Assembly (NCBI GenBank): GCA_015657535.1
Contig: JADHZB010002010.1
Coordinates: 50,160 to 114,159 of the forward strand
DNA: 64,000 nt
From: Nephromyces sp. MM_2019
Taxonomy: Eukaryota; Apicomplexa; Aconoidasida; Nephromycida
Direction: 5' to 3'
The notes beneath the pieces are model-generated. The model saw nothing but the letters and a program-made list of their open reading frames with translations, was not told where the DNA came from and ran no database searches. The translations under genes and the position numbers were made by a program. Numbering within the stretch: the first letter of the stretch is position 1; every line of letters starts with the position of its first letter. Shown here piece after piece: positions 10,201-23,283 of the stretch.

Positions 10201-13200
10201 TTATAATATATATTTTGATAAATCAGTTTTCTTTAAAAAGTTGTCTAGGCTTTTTTTAACATATTGCGAGTCAATATTTATCCTATAGAAAATAAGTAAT
10301 TATAATGTGCCCAACAAAAGTGTGTCTTTGCAAATAAAGTTTTATTGAGTGTATATATATAAGAGTAGTCGTTTCCTTACTGAGTTCCAGTGTCCATGTG
10401 TGGAGCTTCAAAATTTAAATCACTCAGAACTCTATTATTAATATGTAGATGTCTTGTAAGTATGTGAATTCAGTGTATTACTTACCTCTCGAGAATGGTG
10501 TGAAGTCTTCGAGCTCCAATATTTTCTAAATTTTGGTTAACTTCATGTGACACTAAGAAATTATTCACCAAGACGGTATTATATGTAATTCTTATAATTT
10601 ATTTTGTTTACCCCTTGCTAGTTCATTTATAGCATCGTCTGTGAAAATTAACTCGACTCCTTCAGTTCTCAATAAAGCTGTATTGAAGGTTTAGCTATAA
10701 TTTTCAAATGTGTTTAATAAGGAATTTCACAAAAAAGTACCTTCTGACTGTTTTATAAGGCTATGCTTAGGCTCCCTCAGTATACGAATGAAATCAGACT
10801 CATATAGGTGGTCGAGCTCAACTTTCACAGGTAATCGTCCCTGTAGCTCAGCAAGCATGTCAGAAGGCTTAACATTGTGGAATGCACCTTCACATCAAAA
10901 TTAAAAGTAAATCATAAAAATATATAAACATTTTTATGGATCTTTAGAAAAAATGAAATGTTTAACCTAGTTTAAAAGTTAATAAATATTGAATACAATT
11001 CTAAGCATGGTTTCAAGTGAAAAACGGATAGACTAACATATCAAAAATTATTTGAAAAAAGTAATGATTTAGTGATCCATTAGCGGGATTACAATGAATT
11101 CTAATAAGCTCTCGATACTGCTTACCTGAGACAATGAATAGGATGTAGTCAGTTTTGGCATTTCCATATCTTGTAGAAACAGTTGTTCCTTCAATTAATG
11201 GTAATAAGTCACGCTGTACTCCTTCTGCGGATGCATCAGGTCCTGAATATCCACCTTGCTATAAATATATCAATATATTGTAATATATATATCTTAAGTT
11301 AGTGAAGTTTTTCAAAACACTCACTTGTTTTGTGCAAATTTTGTCAATCTCATCAATAAAAACTATCCCTTCTTGTTCAACAGCTGAAATGGCTCGACTG
11401 TAAATCATCTCCTTTAGGTAAAAATTAGATTGTTTTTGAAAATATTGTAAAATTCTGTAACTTGTCTTCAACTTATAGTTTAAAATCATATGGGAGTTAT
11501 ATGTTAAGAAGCTCATGGATATTCTCAATTACTTGGTTTATGTTAGATTCAAGTTCTGCTTGAATTAATCTTTCTCTTGCCTCTTTAACCGTCATTGATC
11601 TTCTTTCTGCGTTTTTGCTTGAGCCTTGTAATAAATAGTATAATTATTAGTTAAGGTTCCAGATAGTGTTAATTCTATTGTCAATTATTTTATATGAATT
11701 GATAGCTAATAACAAAGATAAAAACATTGGCTTATTTTAGTTAAAAAAAACTCATTGTTATAAAATCATTTAATATAACTATTTTACTAATAATTATAAA
11801 AAATTGGCAACGAAATAATTGTTAATACCAGAGCCAAAAAGCTTTGTACTTTTTAATTGATTCTGTTGAGAGATGGCCTCACGTATAGCATTTTGAATTG
11901 GGTCATTGTTAAAAGCTGGATATAAGAGTTATTAGTTTTAAAAAGTAAGTCAAGTTAATTTTTAAAATATTCACCATTCTGCTGTTGAGGTATGGGAACC
12001 TCAACATTTATAACTCTATCATCAAGCAAGCCAGCACGCAGATGTTGAAGCCACTTACTACGATCTTCATCCTGGGTTGATTTCATGTCAATGTAATAAT
12101 GGTATAAAAAAGTAGTTTCAATTTTGTGAAACATTTCAGACTAAAAATCAAGAATTACTGTCAGCTTTCCTAAAAGTGCTTCTAATATACGTTCCTCTGC
12201 TAATTTTTCAGCAATTGGTTGATATTCTTTTTCAAGTTTATATTGTTGTTTCTTAACAGAAATTTCAACCAAATCTCTGAAAAGTTTTTGTTGGGTGTTT
12301 AAAGTGAAAATGATTTATAATTTTCTTACTTTACTATTTGGTCAACATCTCTTCCATGGAATCCAACTTCAGTAAATTTAGTGGCTTCTACCTGTATGTA
12401 TGTTGTAATAAATCATAAATTACCATAAAATTGTTCTAAGATATTTAACATTTGGAGATTTTGAAGTGAGGCTTGATTTAAAATTATGGAACTTAAATTC
12501 TGTAATATTTCTATCTTTAATATTGAGTGAGTGTACTACCTTGCGTTTTAGCATTTGGATTGAAAAATTTTAATGTTTAGCAGTAGATTAATAAATAAAA
12601 TAACTAAACCTGGTGTATTTTAATTTTCTCTAAATTACCTTTATAAAAGGTGCATCAACAAGTTGTGATAGTTTTCTAGCAATTTCTGTTTTTCCGACAC
12701 CAGTTGGTCCTACCATCAAAATGTTCTTAGGTGTGATATCCTGTTTCATTCCTTTCTCTTCGAGTTTCTGTCTACGCCATCTTTGTCCTGGAAAGAAAAG
12801 CAAGTATTTGATAGTAATTGATACATTCATGGGGGATAATTTCAAATCAACACACTCAATGCATTTGCTACAGCCTTTTTAGCATCCGATTGGCCTATTA
12901 TATATTTATCAAGGTGTTTAACAATTTCTTTAGGTCTTAAAGAGTTATCATCATTTCTTTTAGGAAATTTTTGAGGAGTTTGTGAGTCGATAATAATTTC
13001 CTCTAAATCAAGGTTAGATTTATTGTTGTTATTATTTGGCGAGTTTGGAATTATAGAAGTTCCCTGTGAAGCGTTTTCCTTGCTCAGGTTAAGTCTCTCG
13101 TGAGAAATGTAAGATGGTAATTGAAATGTGTTATAAGAGTTATCATCACTAAGGTTATAGGTGCCTTTAGGATTGAACTCACTAGTATTAAATGTATAAT

Positions 13201-13417
13201 TGTAATTTTGAGCACAATTTGATTTGTCACGTTTAATTTGTGTAGTAATTTTATTTGACAAGTGTTTTGGATATTGGAGATGGAGCATTTTGTGTGTCTC
13301 CCCAATAATTACACCTTTACTATAAACTGAGTCCAATGACTGTCCAGTGAATCCATAATAGAAACCCATAGATCCATTTTCAAAAGTTTTGTTGATTATT
13401 GTATAAAATTTTTTCAT
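10201..13417 (-). CDS. hslU: HslU (ClpY) ATPase subunit of the HslUV protease
   Basis: AAA+ unfoldase that feeds proteins to the HslV peptidase. Fourteen exons: 12856-13417, 12639-12787, 12330-12391, 12159-12276, 11975-12071, 11829-11915, 11533-11624, 11325-11411, 11126-11258, 10741-10887, 10612-10677, 10486-10552, 10381-10431, 10201-10282. They total exactly 600 codons (599 residues). Residues ~161-187 carry [16 protein letters not shown]. Walker A is GPTGVGKT (~214-221), followed by [14 protein letters not shown], the intermediate domain, Walker [10 protein letters not shown] (~404-412), [12 protein letters not shown], the sensor-2 region [10 protein letters not shown] and the family C-terminus DLSKYIL. 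The pore motif reads GFHG where E. coli has GYVG. About 160 extra N-terminal residues, Asn/Ser-rich with a basic start ([12 protein letters not shown]) and no signal peptide, suggest a mitochondrial leader plus spacer. HslV is not in the window. An upstream in-frame TTG at 13426 is less likely as start. Confidence 0.95.
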
Positions 13418-16258
13418 AATGTACAAAATTGGAAATGAATAATAATCTTATTTGGGGGCAAGATTTGAAATGTTAAACAATAGAAATAAAAATATTTATT
13501 CTCTTTTTATCATTTTTAATAAAATCTATTGGTGTTAAGAAATTCATTGGGGAGTATTAAAGAAGATTTTTGGTGAGTTGAATTAAAAGAATGTTACTCT
13601 TTTATATTTGTTGGCTTAATAACATCAGGAAAATTTTGATAATTTGATCCCACAGTTTATTCAGATTTTTTTTCAAAAGAGTTTTTTATAAAAGTCTTTT
13701 AAAGATTTTAAAATTTATGATAAGTTGGGTTCTGGATGAATAAAAGTTGTTTAGCTGGTTGACTTCAATTGAGTAATGTTTACAAATAGAACTTAGTGAA
13801 ACTAATTGTTGCCCAAATCATTTTAAAAGCTTTTTAAGTTGTAAATGTGGCTTAGTCATACATGCTAATGTAATGTGGTTAAAAAAACTCGGACAAAAAT
13901 ATCCTTCAACTGAGTTCAAAAATTAGGTAACATATATATTAGATGCACCTGGTTTGATACATACCTATAAATAGTATGATTGTATATATATATATCTGGT
14001 TAAAAGCTATTCTGAAGCATAAGAAAAACTTAAAGTTAATTTTTAAGCTTACAATCATTTCAAATGGTACATGATAAACACAAGTTATGTGATTGTTGAT
14101 ATCAGAAGAGCTCAAGATGAGCTATCTTGAGTTGTAAAATCAGAAACTAAGTAAAATTAATAAAATACTGACGCTGACTTAATACACTTTCCGAATTTAC
14201 CCTAATTAAATACCTTTTTTTGATTATGTTTTATAAAGTTCTATATTGGAAAATTAAATAAAATTATTTTGAATCTAATCAAAAATCATTTGATTACTGC
14301 TTTGGACTCTGCTGTTTACTGTGTTTAGTTGCTTTTGTATATTATAGTGTGTAGTGTTTTAAATATGTTGCTGTGCTCAATCACGTAGTGTAACACACTG
14401 TGGGTTTGTGTATAATCTTATACTAGTTATTGTTATATAACACTTTCACCCTTGTGTGTTATTGTAAGTGTTGCAGGTTTTTGTGATATGCTACGAAGTA
14501 TAATTAATAGAAAGAAATATCAAAAATTTGTATGGTTTTCCGGAAAATATTTAAATGGATATTTATGACCTATTTATGACCAGCATGACACACCAAATCA
14601 CAATTCTATTAAATAAAGTTCTAACATGTAACATTTTTCAACAATTTTAATCAAGCACATTGATTTTGAGAGTAAGATAGTGTAATAATCTTTCATATTA
14701 TTTTTTTCATTAATCCTACACGAATGATTAAGGTTTTTTTTTAATTATTCAATTATTAAACATAAATGTTTATATAAATTTCATACTTATTCTCTGCGTC
14801 ATTGCTTAGCAACATTTCTAGGAAGGGAAATCTCTCCAACATGCACTTTTCAAGGATAATACGTACACAGAACAACCTTAAGTTTGATTCAGCTAGGAGA
14901 ATTATCAAAATAGTAGAACATAACTAAACCATTTTTTAAATTAGGTTTTCCATCTAAAGTACACAATTTGCAATATAAATATGATTTGAATAATACTAAA
15001 AATTTAAATATTCGCTCAATGATAAATTAATATAGTTGATGATACTGAGCTACAAAAAAAGGGATTTCATGATCAATACATCTACTAATACTAAGGAGTC
15101 CTATTTTAATTTCCAAAAATTGATAATTGCATTTCAAGCAGTTGCCTAAAACTCATAAAATTGATTACCAATTTATATATATGACATAGCATATATTATA
15201 TTTAAATATTTAATCGATACTACTGAAAGATATGTAAAATTTTTAATATTTAGTAGCATCTTATTTCCTAGTGTATCTCGAGTCTTATTTTAATTGACCA
15301 AAGAAAGAATGATCAAACCATCGTTCACACCACATATCAATAGTAATAAACTAAAGAGAAGCAACTATGTAAAGATGCTAGCTAGCTATCCAATGATATT
15401 AAATAGTGTTTTGATATTATAATGCGAGAAATTGAAAAAGTTGAAAAATTTTCAATTACATTGTTTTTTTTATAATTGGCATTTGTAAAATCGAAAATCT
15501 TAGAAATTTTATTGAAGCAACATAAAATAGTTAAAAAAAGTTAAAGTTCTAAAACTTGTAAAAGATTAGAAAATTCTGATTATATGATTTGTTATCGTAT
15601 TTACTATAATTTTAATTTACCACTTATTTAAAGAGCTCAATAAAATATAGACGGATTTACTCGTCAAATAACACATGGGCTCACGAGATTTAACACATCT
15701 TAGTTCTCAACCAAGTTCAAATTAGTTCTTGAAAAACATTAATAAACATAAGCCTTAAAATTATAATATATCCAAATTCTCAGCAAATTGTACCTAAAAA
15801 TAAAATTGTGACCTAGTAGAATAAAATTCTTTAAAATAGCAGAAAAAAGTCATAATTTTAAGCTTGCTTAAAACAAGAATTGTTGATGCTTAACGTAAAT
15901 AATCTCAATCTAGTTTTTCAAGGTTTCCCATGCATTTAACACATTGACACTATACTGACTTGTCATAAGCTGAAAAGGACAACTTGAGACAGAATGCCAG
16001 AGAGCCCTGACACTTCATTATTTTGAATTCCATTAAATTTTAATTTTCACATGCCTTTCAATGACGCTTTGTAAGAATATCTTTTTGAAACTATAATTGA
16101 CTTTAGATATAATATAATAACATTTATATTATTTAGGTCATAAATTTTTAAATAACACAGCTTCAACCCTTACCCTTATGTATTGAACCTATCTTATACT
16201 ACCAAGCTTGTAGTCCCCAAGATACAAAACAGCTTCCTCGATCAAGAATATTTTTAAG
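13418..16258. other. Divergent intergenic region between HslU and CWC16, no gene seen
   Basis: About 2.8 kb that should hold the promoters of both flanking genes. All six frames are short. I see no tRNA, repeat array or other RNA gene, only AT-rich sequence with scattered poly-A/T runs and a TATATATATATAT stretch near 13983. Confidence 0.5.
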
Positions 16259-16981
16259 ATGTCTTCATTAGCAGCCGCGCGGGCTGATGGTTACTATTAT
16301 GCTACTGATTATGACCCTAAGAAACACAAGAGCCTCAATAAATACAGGAATTCACATCCATTGGGTAAAAGGGCTAAAGAATTGAATGATGGTACATTAA
16401 TTATCCGATTCGAAATACCCTTTAAGGTTTGGTGTTTGGGATGCAATCAATTAATTGACAAAGGTGTACGTTTTGATGCCCGCAAAAAATGTGTAGGTCA
16501 CTACTTCACAACCAAAATATGGCAATTCACTATGAATTGTTATAACTGCAGCAATGAATTTTCTATTAGCACTGATCCTAAAAGCACTGAATATATATGC
16601 ACCAAAGGTGTCAGGGCTAAGTTAGAACCTTCAAGTATAACTGCTTTTGAAAATGTCGCTACCCAAGATCATGATAAATTTAATAACCAAAAGTGGCCAA
16701 AAATTAGCGACAAGGAAATGCTAACTGAAATGTACAAACTACAATCAAGTCGTTACTCTGATGATTTTTTGACGAATTCTACACTACGAATTAATTCAAA
16801 GATTAGAAAAAAAATTGACCCAAAAACAAAATCCGAAAATTGGAAGAGAAGATTTGATATAACCGAAAATGAATTGTTAAACTTAGAGGGAGAATTTAGG
16901 AAGCAAAATGCCAAAGTCAAGTCAAAGAAAAATCGTAAAATAGTTATGAGGAGTTCTATCTTCAAGGTCAATTTACTTTAA
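16259..16981 (+). CDS. CWC16/CCDC130-type pre-mRNA splicing factor (Saf4/Yju2 family)
   Basis: Spliceosome-associated zinc-binding protein. One uninterrupted exon encodes 240 residues. The N-terminal region is the CWC16 domain: YYYATDYDPKKHKSLNKY, NSHPLGKRAKEL, GTLIIRFEIPFKVWC. The two zinc-finger pairs are CLGC (59, 62) and CYNC (94, 97), with GVRFDARKKCVGHYFTTKIW between them and STDPKSTEYIC after. NSHPL and GTLIIRFE fit the CCDC130/Saf4 branch better than the CCDC94/Yju2 branch. The C-terminal third is Lys-rich with a predicted basic helical tail, expected for nuclear location. The start lies about 20 bases after an AT-rich leader and gives the usual family N-terminus. Having no intron is notable beside genes with 9-15 exons. 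It converges on TTLL. Confidence 0.93.
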   Translation: MSSLAAARADGYYYATDYDPKKHKSLNKYRNSHPLGKRAKELNDGTLIIRFEIPFKVWCLGCNQLIDKGVRFDARKKCVGHYFTTKIWQFTMNCYNCSNEFSISTDPKSTEYICTKGVRAKLEPSSITAFENVATQDHDKFNNQKWPKISDKEMLTEMYKLQSSRYSDDFLTNSTLRINSKIRKKIDPKTKSENWKRRFDITENELLNLEGEFRKQNAKVKSKKNRKIVMRSSIFKVNLL

Positions 16982-17277
16982 TCTGTAATTAATTGTATAT
17001 AAGTAGTTACTCAATGAACTTTTATTACTAATTTTATGTCTAAATTCTACTGAATAGTTTTTACCCCCACTAAATTTTTCTAAAATTTTATAAATGTTCT
17101 ATTGCACTTGTGTATATAAGCACACTTTCTGTGTAATTCTCATGTCAATTTATATCTCAGATTGTTACACTTGAGGTCAAAAAATTATTTTCACATAAAG
17201 TTTTCAAAATATTTTTCCAACTACTTTTGACAATTTTTCCATTATATTTTCAAAAATTGATAATTTTGACATATTAG
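16982..17277. other. Convergent spacer between CWC16 and TTLL
   Basis: About 296 bp between two 3' ends. AT-rich, no open frame or repeat; presumably both 3' untranslated regions. Confidence 0.5.
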
Positions 17278-20200
17278 TTATGAACCCAATCGAAATTGTA
17301 AAAAATCAATAAAATGATCTATCATTTCATTTTTTGCTTTAGCCGAAATAACTTCACTAGAAGCATCAAAGACATTTGGCCAATAACAACAAACATCATA
17401 ATACCAAGATGGCACTTCAATTCGTCTCTCCGATAGGTTTTTTATATAAAGCTCTTCAACCTCCTTGGATAAATTACTTGAAATTTTGTCTTTCATAAAG
17501 GGACTTGTTAAATATTGGTTAATGTTAGCTTCTTCGCAATTTACATCTGATTTTTTATGACGTTCTGAGGTTTTTCGATAAGAATGTGATGAAAGCGATC
17601 CTTTACTCGAGCACAAAGTATCACTTTCTTTCCTCATACCACAACTCCTAACAGTAAAGCCTTCTTTATTATTATCAAAATAGTCGAAAGGATTCACATT
17701 CATATCTAAACTAGATTCTTGACATTCCTAAGTATAAAAAGGATTGCTAGTTGACTTGCTTCGATTTAATCTTGCAACAACTTACCTCTATTTGGGATGA
17801 TAAAACTTCTCTTAATTTATTGCACCAAATATTTAGATCTGGAATGGGTGGGGGAGAGGCCTTTTTTAGATTCTCTGCATAATATTCGCAGTTTTTATTA
17901 CTATTTACTTGATTCTGTGTGAAAATATCACCGTAAATGTCCAGTCTTATCTTTCTCAATTTTGTTTCATCATTATGCTCAATTTTATACCCACACTTTT
18001 CATTTGGTGAATCATGAATCAAGAACTCATTATCCCTGGAAATATTAATTTTAAATTTACCATAAAATGTTTCAAATTAGTATAACTTACGTCCACTCAT
18101 CAGAGCTACAAAATAATTCAGAGCCACTCATCAAACAATTTTCAAATGTCTCAAGTTTATTGGTTTTAGAAAGTTCTCCAGATCGGTTTTTAGCCAAGCC
18201 TACTTCCATAGATGATACCTGTCCATTTCTTTTGACTTGATTAATTATGTTTTGATTTTGAAAACAGTTGTCAGGGTACAAAAGCGTTTCTGTTGTCAGC
18301 TCAGGAGTCAAACTGCTTGATATGGGGTGAATTTTTTTATTATACGACTTTCCGTTTTCCATAAAACAATTATAACCACCTTTACACTTTCTTAGCATAT
18401 TTAAATCAAAAGAGTTATCATAGCTTAACTGCTTCATTTTATTCTCATGATTCAAATTAGCTTCATTCAACAAGTTAATGATCTCGGGGCTACAAACATT
18501 AGCATGATTTAGGTGATTAATTTCATGTGATCGCTTGCCTGCTATCCATTGACTAAAAATCTCATATCTAGATGGCAAAAATGGGAAGCACAAAATAGCT
18601 AAATTTTCTAAAATTCGGATAAACTCCAACAAGCCTATGCCGGTGGCATCATTTTTAGTTCTTTTCAAAACTAACATCTGATTAGACCAAAGTTGCTCCA
18701 ACTCAAGAATTCCTATCCGTTTCATCTTGGCCCTTGATACTATCATTTATTAAGGCAACACAGAATAGTGTGTTCAAAAACAATTGATACACAAATTATC
18801 CAAAATTAAATATTCTAATTTTCTCTCCCCGTCTAATACACTCAAATACTAAATACTTTGCCTACCTGTTTTTAAATTTATAGCAGATCTCTGCTCATTA
18901 GATGGAAATTGTAGTACACACTCTTTACTATTTCTTATTGAATTGACATAACTACTAGAACTTCTATGTAACCATTCTACAGGTTTTTTAGATCCATGGA
19001 ATATAGGGACGCGTGCGTGCCGTGCTATATCAACTATTTTAGTGCTTCTACAAAATGATAACCAGGTCATTCTCTTCAATTCACTATTTTTTGGGTAACC
19101 CACGGCCCTCTCAAATAACACTTTGAATTTTTCCATTTTTTCGCAACAAAATAAATTGGACCTAATTTGAGGCTCCAAATTAAGCCAACAATTTGCTTCG
19201 AACTCATTAGAATCAAGGGGTGAAAGAACATCCTTTAAACAGTATCACAAGGAATTGGTATTAATTCAATAGTAGATTATGTTAAATTTAAGCTTTCATT
19301 GCCAGTCTCCTAGCTTTAGATATTCTAAAAAATTTTGGCCGAAATATCATCAAGCTTACCTACCTTATGTAACTTGGTATAATTTTTTGTATTTCGTAAG
19401 CTTCTCAAACTAATTCTTTCGCATGTGGCAACATTACCTACAATAAGACTTTTAATGTCACCATAAGGCTGTAATACATTATATCAAGAATTTTACGTTG
19501 TGACTCTCCATTTAGATTAAATTTCAAACCCATGACATCCCAGTCCTCTATACTATTCATTATATAACTCTCCCTTGAAATGGCTCTTCTATTTCCATTC
19601 GAGCACTTGTCTATAACTTCTAATGATTTTTTTCTACATAAAAAATTCAACAACGAATTTCTTGTAGCTACTTATTAAGAAGTATTAATGTTATTACTGT
19701 TTAATTGCTATAGCCCCATCTGCTACAGCGTTGTCTCCTAACATGGAACTCCTTGTTTTGGCTGACAATTTCATGCACTCAAATAGCTGTTTTATTAAGT
19801 CCTGCTTTTTAAAACTCAATATTCCTGATTTTTGAAAAATGAACCTAAATTATATACTATAATTAATACCAGATTCTTTAGACACACACCATGATAATTG
19901 AAGTCTTCTCTTATGAATTCACGTTTATCAGCATTAATTGAAAAATCCTCACCCTGTTTTGTAAACATTGTGCAGAAGTAAATTCACAAGCTTTTATACA
20001 CTGTATATAGACAAACAATTCATAAACTAACTTTCTCTGTATAACTCGAATCCCCTTTCTCTCTCTTGATACTTTCAACAGAATCCAATTCAGTCAATTG
20101 TTTACATTTAGACACTCTCAACTTATTTCCCTCTAAGGCAATCTTGCTTTTTTTTTTTCTGTCTTTAATTATTTTTGTATTACAAGCATCTACAAGATTG

Positions 20201-22329
20201 ATATTATTTAAGTCGTTTTCTCCACCACTAGTTGAATTTTCTGTCAATTCACCAAAACAATTACGTAGATGCAAGACATTTGATTTCGAAATAGCTGAAT
20301 TTAAACATATTTGCTCCTCTTTTGTTTGATCAAGGTCCCTATTGCAACAATCAAAATAGAAGATACATTTTTGGAACTACTATCTATTTTAGAACAACTT
20401 TGATCCAAGTTCAAGACGTATCTTACCTAATCTCGTTATTTGGGTTATATATTTCTTTTCTTTTAAAATTATCTATAAAGGGCTTTAGTGAATATTGAGA
20501 AATTTTAGGTACTAATATTTCACTTTCTACAATCTTGAATGCTTCGGTTAAAACAGGTTCTTTTATATATCTATCAAGTGAGCTCTCCAACTGAATATCT
20601 ACCTCGCACAACTGAAAAGGATTTATGAATATTATTCTTATCTTTAGCAATTAAAGCTAATTAAATTTTTTTCAAGGGTAATAATATCTTTACATATTTA
20701 CTCGAGTATCAAAGTAGTCAATTCTTAAACTTGGATTAGCATTAATTTCAAGTAGCCATGCCTTTCCATGTGAATCGACTAAGATATCTAAACCTATTAT
20801 TTGGAAGCAACTAGAAATATCCGTAACATGTTCTTGATAAACACTTTTATATTTAAAATTCAGCCATGGGTACAAGCAAAGAATCGATTTCGCTGTCAAC
20901 TCTTTGATTTGTTTCCAAATATTTGTAGTATTATAACCTGCGATATGTTTGTAAATAAACTCAGAGCCTTAGTTTTTTAGGATATAAAATATATCACCTT
21001 TCAGGTCAAGGTCTAGAAAAATGTCTTCGAGCAATCTTTTATTATTTGTACGATTGTGAATATTGCTACTTCGGATAAATTTTAAATTATTTTCTTTATT
21101 TATTGAATAGTTAGTTAAATGCATAAAATGATTGCTCAAATTCTTTCGATTTGGTGAGTGATATTCCTCAGTACAAAATCGAGCCATCCCAAGTCTCGAA
21201 ATAAAACACTATTAACGGGAAAAGTTAAAGTTTCAAAAGTATAATCGTATCAGAATTATAGACGTGATTTTAAAATAAGATCTATATTTATCAGACCCTT
21301 AGCTTGGATCACTTAAGTATTGACTAAGTTCATACCTTGGGAATCCCCAGCACTGAAATTATCAATGCGTAAATCCTGAAGTCAAATTTTTTACCATCAA
21401 TTAACAATGGGTTCGAAATGTATTTTTGAACTATGTATTTGCCATTTCCAGATAATATACTTGGCTCTATATCTGATATTCTCGTTATTAATTTCAATCC
21501 ATGACCCATAGCCCCACCATCAGGCTTTATAATGTATACATTTTTATCATTATTTCCAATTAAAGTATTGAGTGAGTCTGAATTCACGTAAGAAATAATC
21601 AAATGCATATATTCCAGATTTCTGAAATCGAAAGGTTCATATAAATATCACCTCTATCATCTGGTAGGAGCCAAGTTTGTGGTATAAAATCGAAAATATT
21701 GGGATATAGTCCGTTATATAACTTCATAATTGTCGCAAACATTCGCTTTTTAGTTAATTGTAGTAGTCCAGGAAATCTATTAACAATTTGCTCGTTTTTT
21801 ACATACTGTAAGTGTTCACAATCAGACATAGAAGAACCATTCCAGATAATGTTACCTGGAGTTAAAATTATAAATTTCTAAATTTGAAATAAGAAAGAAT
21901 GATTATTACCTTTCAAATTTAGAGTTTTATGAAATACTTACTATCGATATTCACCAGTTTAAACTAGTAAAACTGAGAAACTTATTTAAACTACTTACTA
22001 TTACTAGTATCAAACATTTTTATACCTTTTGTCAATGTACAGTTATGCCTTTGCCATCCAAGACTTTCAATACATGTATTAACGAGTGGCCTTTCTGCTT
22101 TGGCTTGCTTAGTGTTTACGGTAATCTGCTGCCTTAAATTGTTAATATTTTGACTTTTCAAAACTTTTAATTTTGCCCGGGTTCTCTCATCAACTGGACT
22201 TAACTTTAAATCTTTCAAATGATTTTCAATCTTACTATTATTTCTCCTTAAGTTTTTTGAACATTGGAAATTCAGAGACATTAAGTCTCTATTTATTAAA
22301 TTATAGTTTACCCTTTCACTATCTTGCAT
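17278..22329 (-). CDS. Tubulin tyrosine ligase-like protein (probable tubulin polyglutamylase) with long C-terminal extension
   Basis: ATP-grasp ligase that adds amino acids, probably glutamate, to tubulin. Fifteen exons: 21999-22329, 21652-21855, 21336-21577, 20998-21208, 20702-20937, 20427-20611, 20032-20338, 19890-19953, 19698-19824, 19537-19660, 19364-19468, 18866-19232, 18091-18739, 17786-18035, 17278-17727. They total 1,284 codons in continuous phase. The TTL core spans ~residues 120-440: QIVNRFPGLLQLTKKRM, FDFIPQTWLLPDD, ATP site YIIKPDGGAMGHGLKL, VQKYISNPLLIDGKKFDFR, GMARFCTEEY, HLTNYSINK, GLDILVDSHGKAW and Mg site LLEINANPSLRIDYFD. About 840 further residues form a polar extension with helical, hydrophobic patches (LLEFIRILENLAILCFPFLP, ~residues 850-870) that I do not recognise. 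The junction 19536/19469 uses a weak GTCATG donor and is the least certain. Polyglutamylase rather than glycylase is inference. Confidence 0.9.
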
Positions 22330-23283
22330 CTCTCGTTAATATTTTAAAATTTATCATAAATAAAAGTAATGAAAATTAATAAATTCCATTTAATGTAATT
22401 GCTTTAGTAGTATTATAAGTAATTAAGCTACCTATTAAGTCAGTGTTTATTTCTTAGAGTTATTATTATTATCTATTTAAAAAACGATCGTTAATTTAAA
22501 TAGTTGACATATACTAGTTAGCTTACTAAACTTATTCTAATAAAGTTTCATAATTGGTTCCATTTATAAATCGTTGATTTTAATAAGATTATTTCATAAT
22601 AATTATAACTTGAAATTTTTATAAAATCGTTAGAGTTAGATTTTAAATTTGATATAATTTTATCTTCTATCTAATATAATAGAAGTAAGTTTTAGAAATA
22701 TAAAAAAAATTGCTAGTACTACTTAGGATAAGGTTCTATATTAGTCTCTATAGATTAATTTTAGTTTTTAATTTGTTCTACCTTTAAAAGTGGTTAAAAA
22801 TACCGGTTTTTGGTTAAACCGGTAGAAAAAGAATAACACACAAGACTCAAAATTCATGTTGTTGATTCCAGATGGTGGAAAATTTTGATTCATTTGTTTA
22901 TATAATCATTGATAAATAGTTTTGGGCTAAATAAGGAGTTTTGAAAATCTATAAAAAGGGTTATAAAATCATAAAATGATCGAGAAAGGGCGAAAAGTAA
23001 TAAATATACTAATAAAGAATTAGATACAGCGTATTTCGAAAAGAATTAGACAAACTAGAAAATTATCAATTTTGTGTTCTAAAGAATAGAAAGTATTTTA
23101 AATGCGATGCAATAATTATCATATTATTCATATGAATTATATATATACAAAATCAATAAATAATACAAAATGTATCCCGAGTGAAGTTAACAAATTAGTA
23201 ACTTAGAAATTTCGAATCCTCGTGCTATAAATAAGGGCTTATTTAATCTAATGCATAGTTTTTGAGGGAAAAGGTTATGATTG
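22330..23283. other. Intergenic region between PEPCK and TTLL, with hairpin
   Basis: About 950 bp holding the 3' flank of PEPCK and the upstream region of TTLL. No gene seen. It contains one GC-richer perfect hairpin (see 22801-22824). Confidence 0.5.
22801..22824. repeat. Perfect inverted repeat (9 bp arms, 6 nt loop)
   Basis: TACCGGTTT is followed after six bases by its exact complement AAACCGGTA. It stands out because CCGG is rare in this AT-rich DNA. It could be a 3' structure of PEPCK, a terminator-like element, or a protein site; the function is unknown. Confidence 0.7.
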
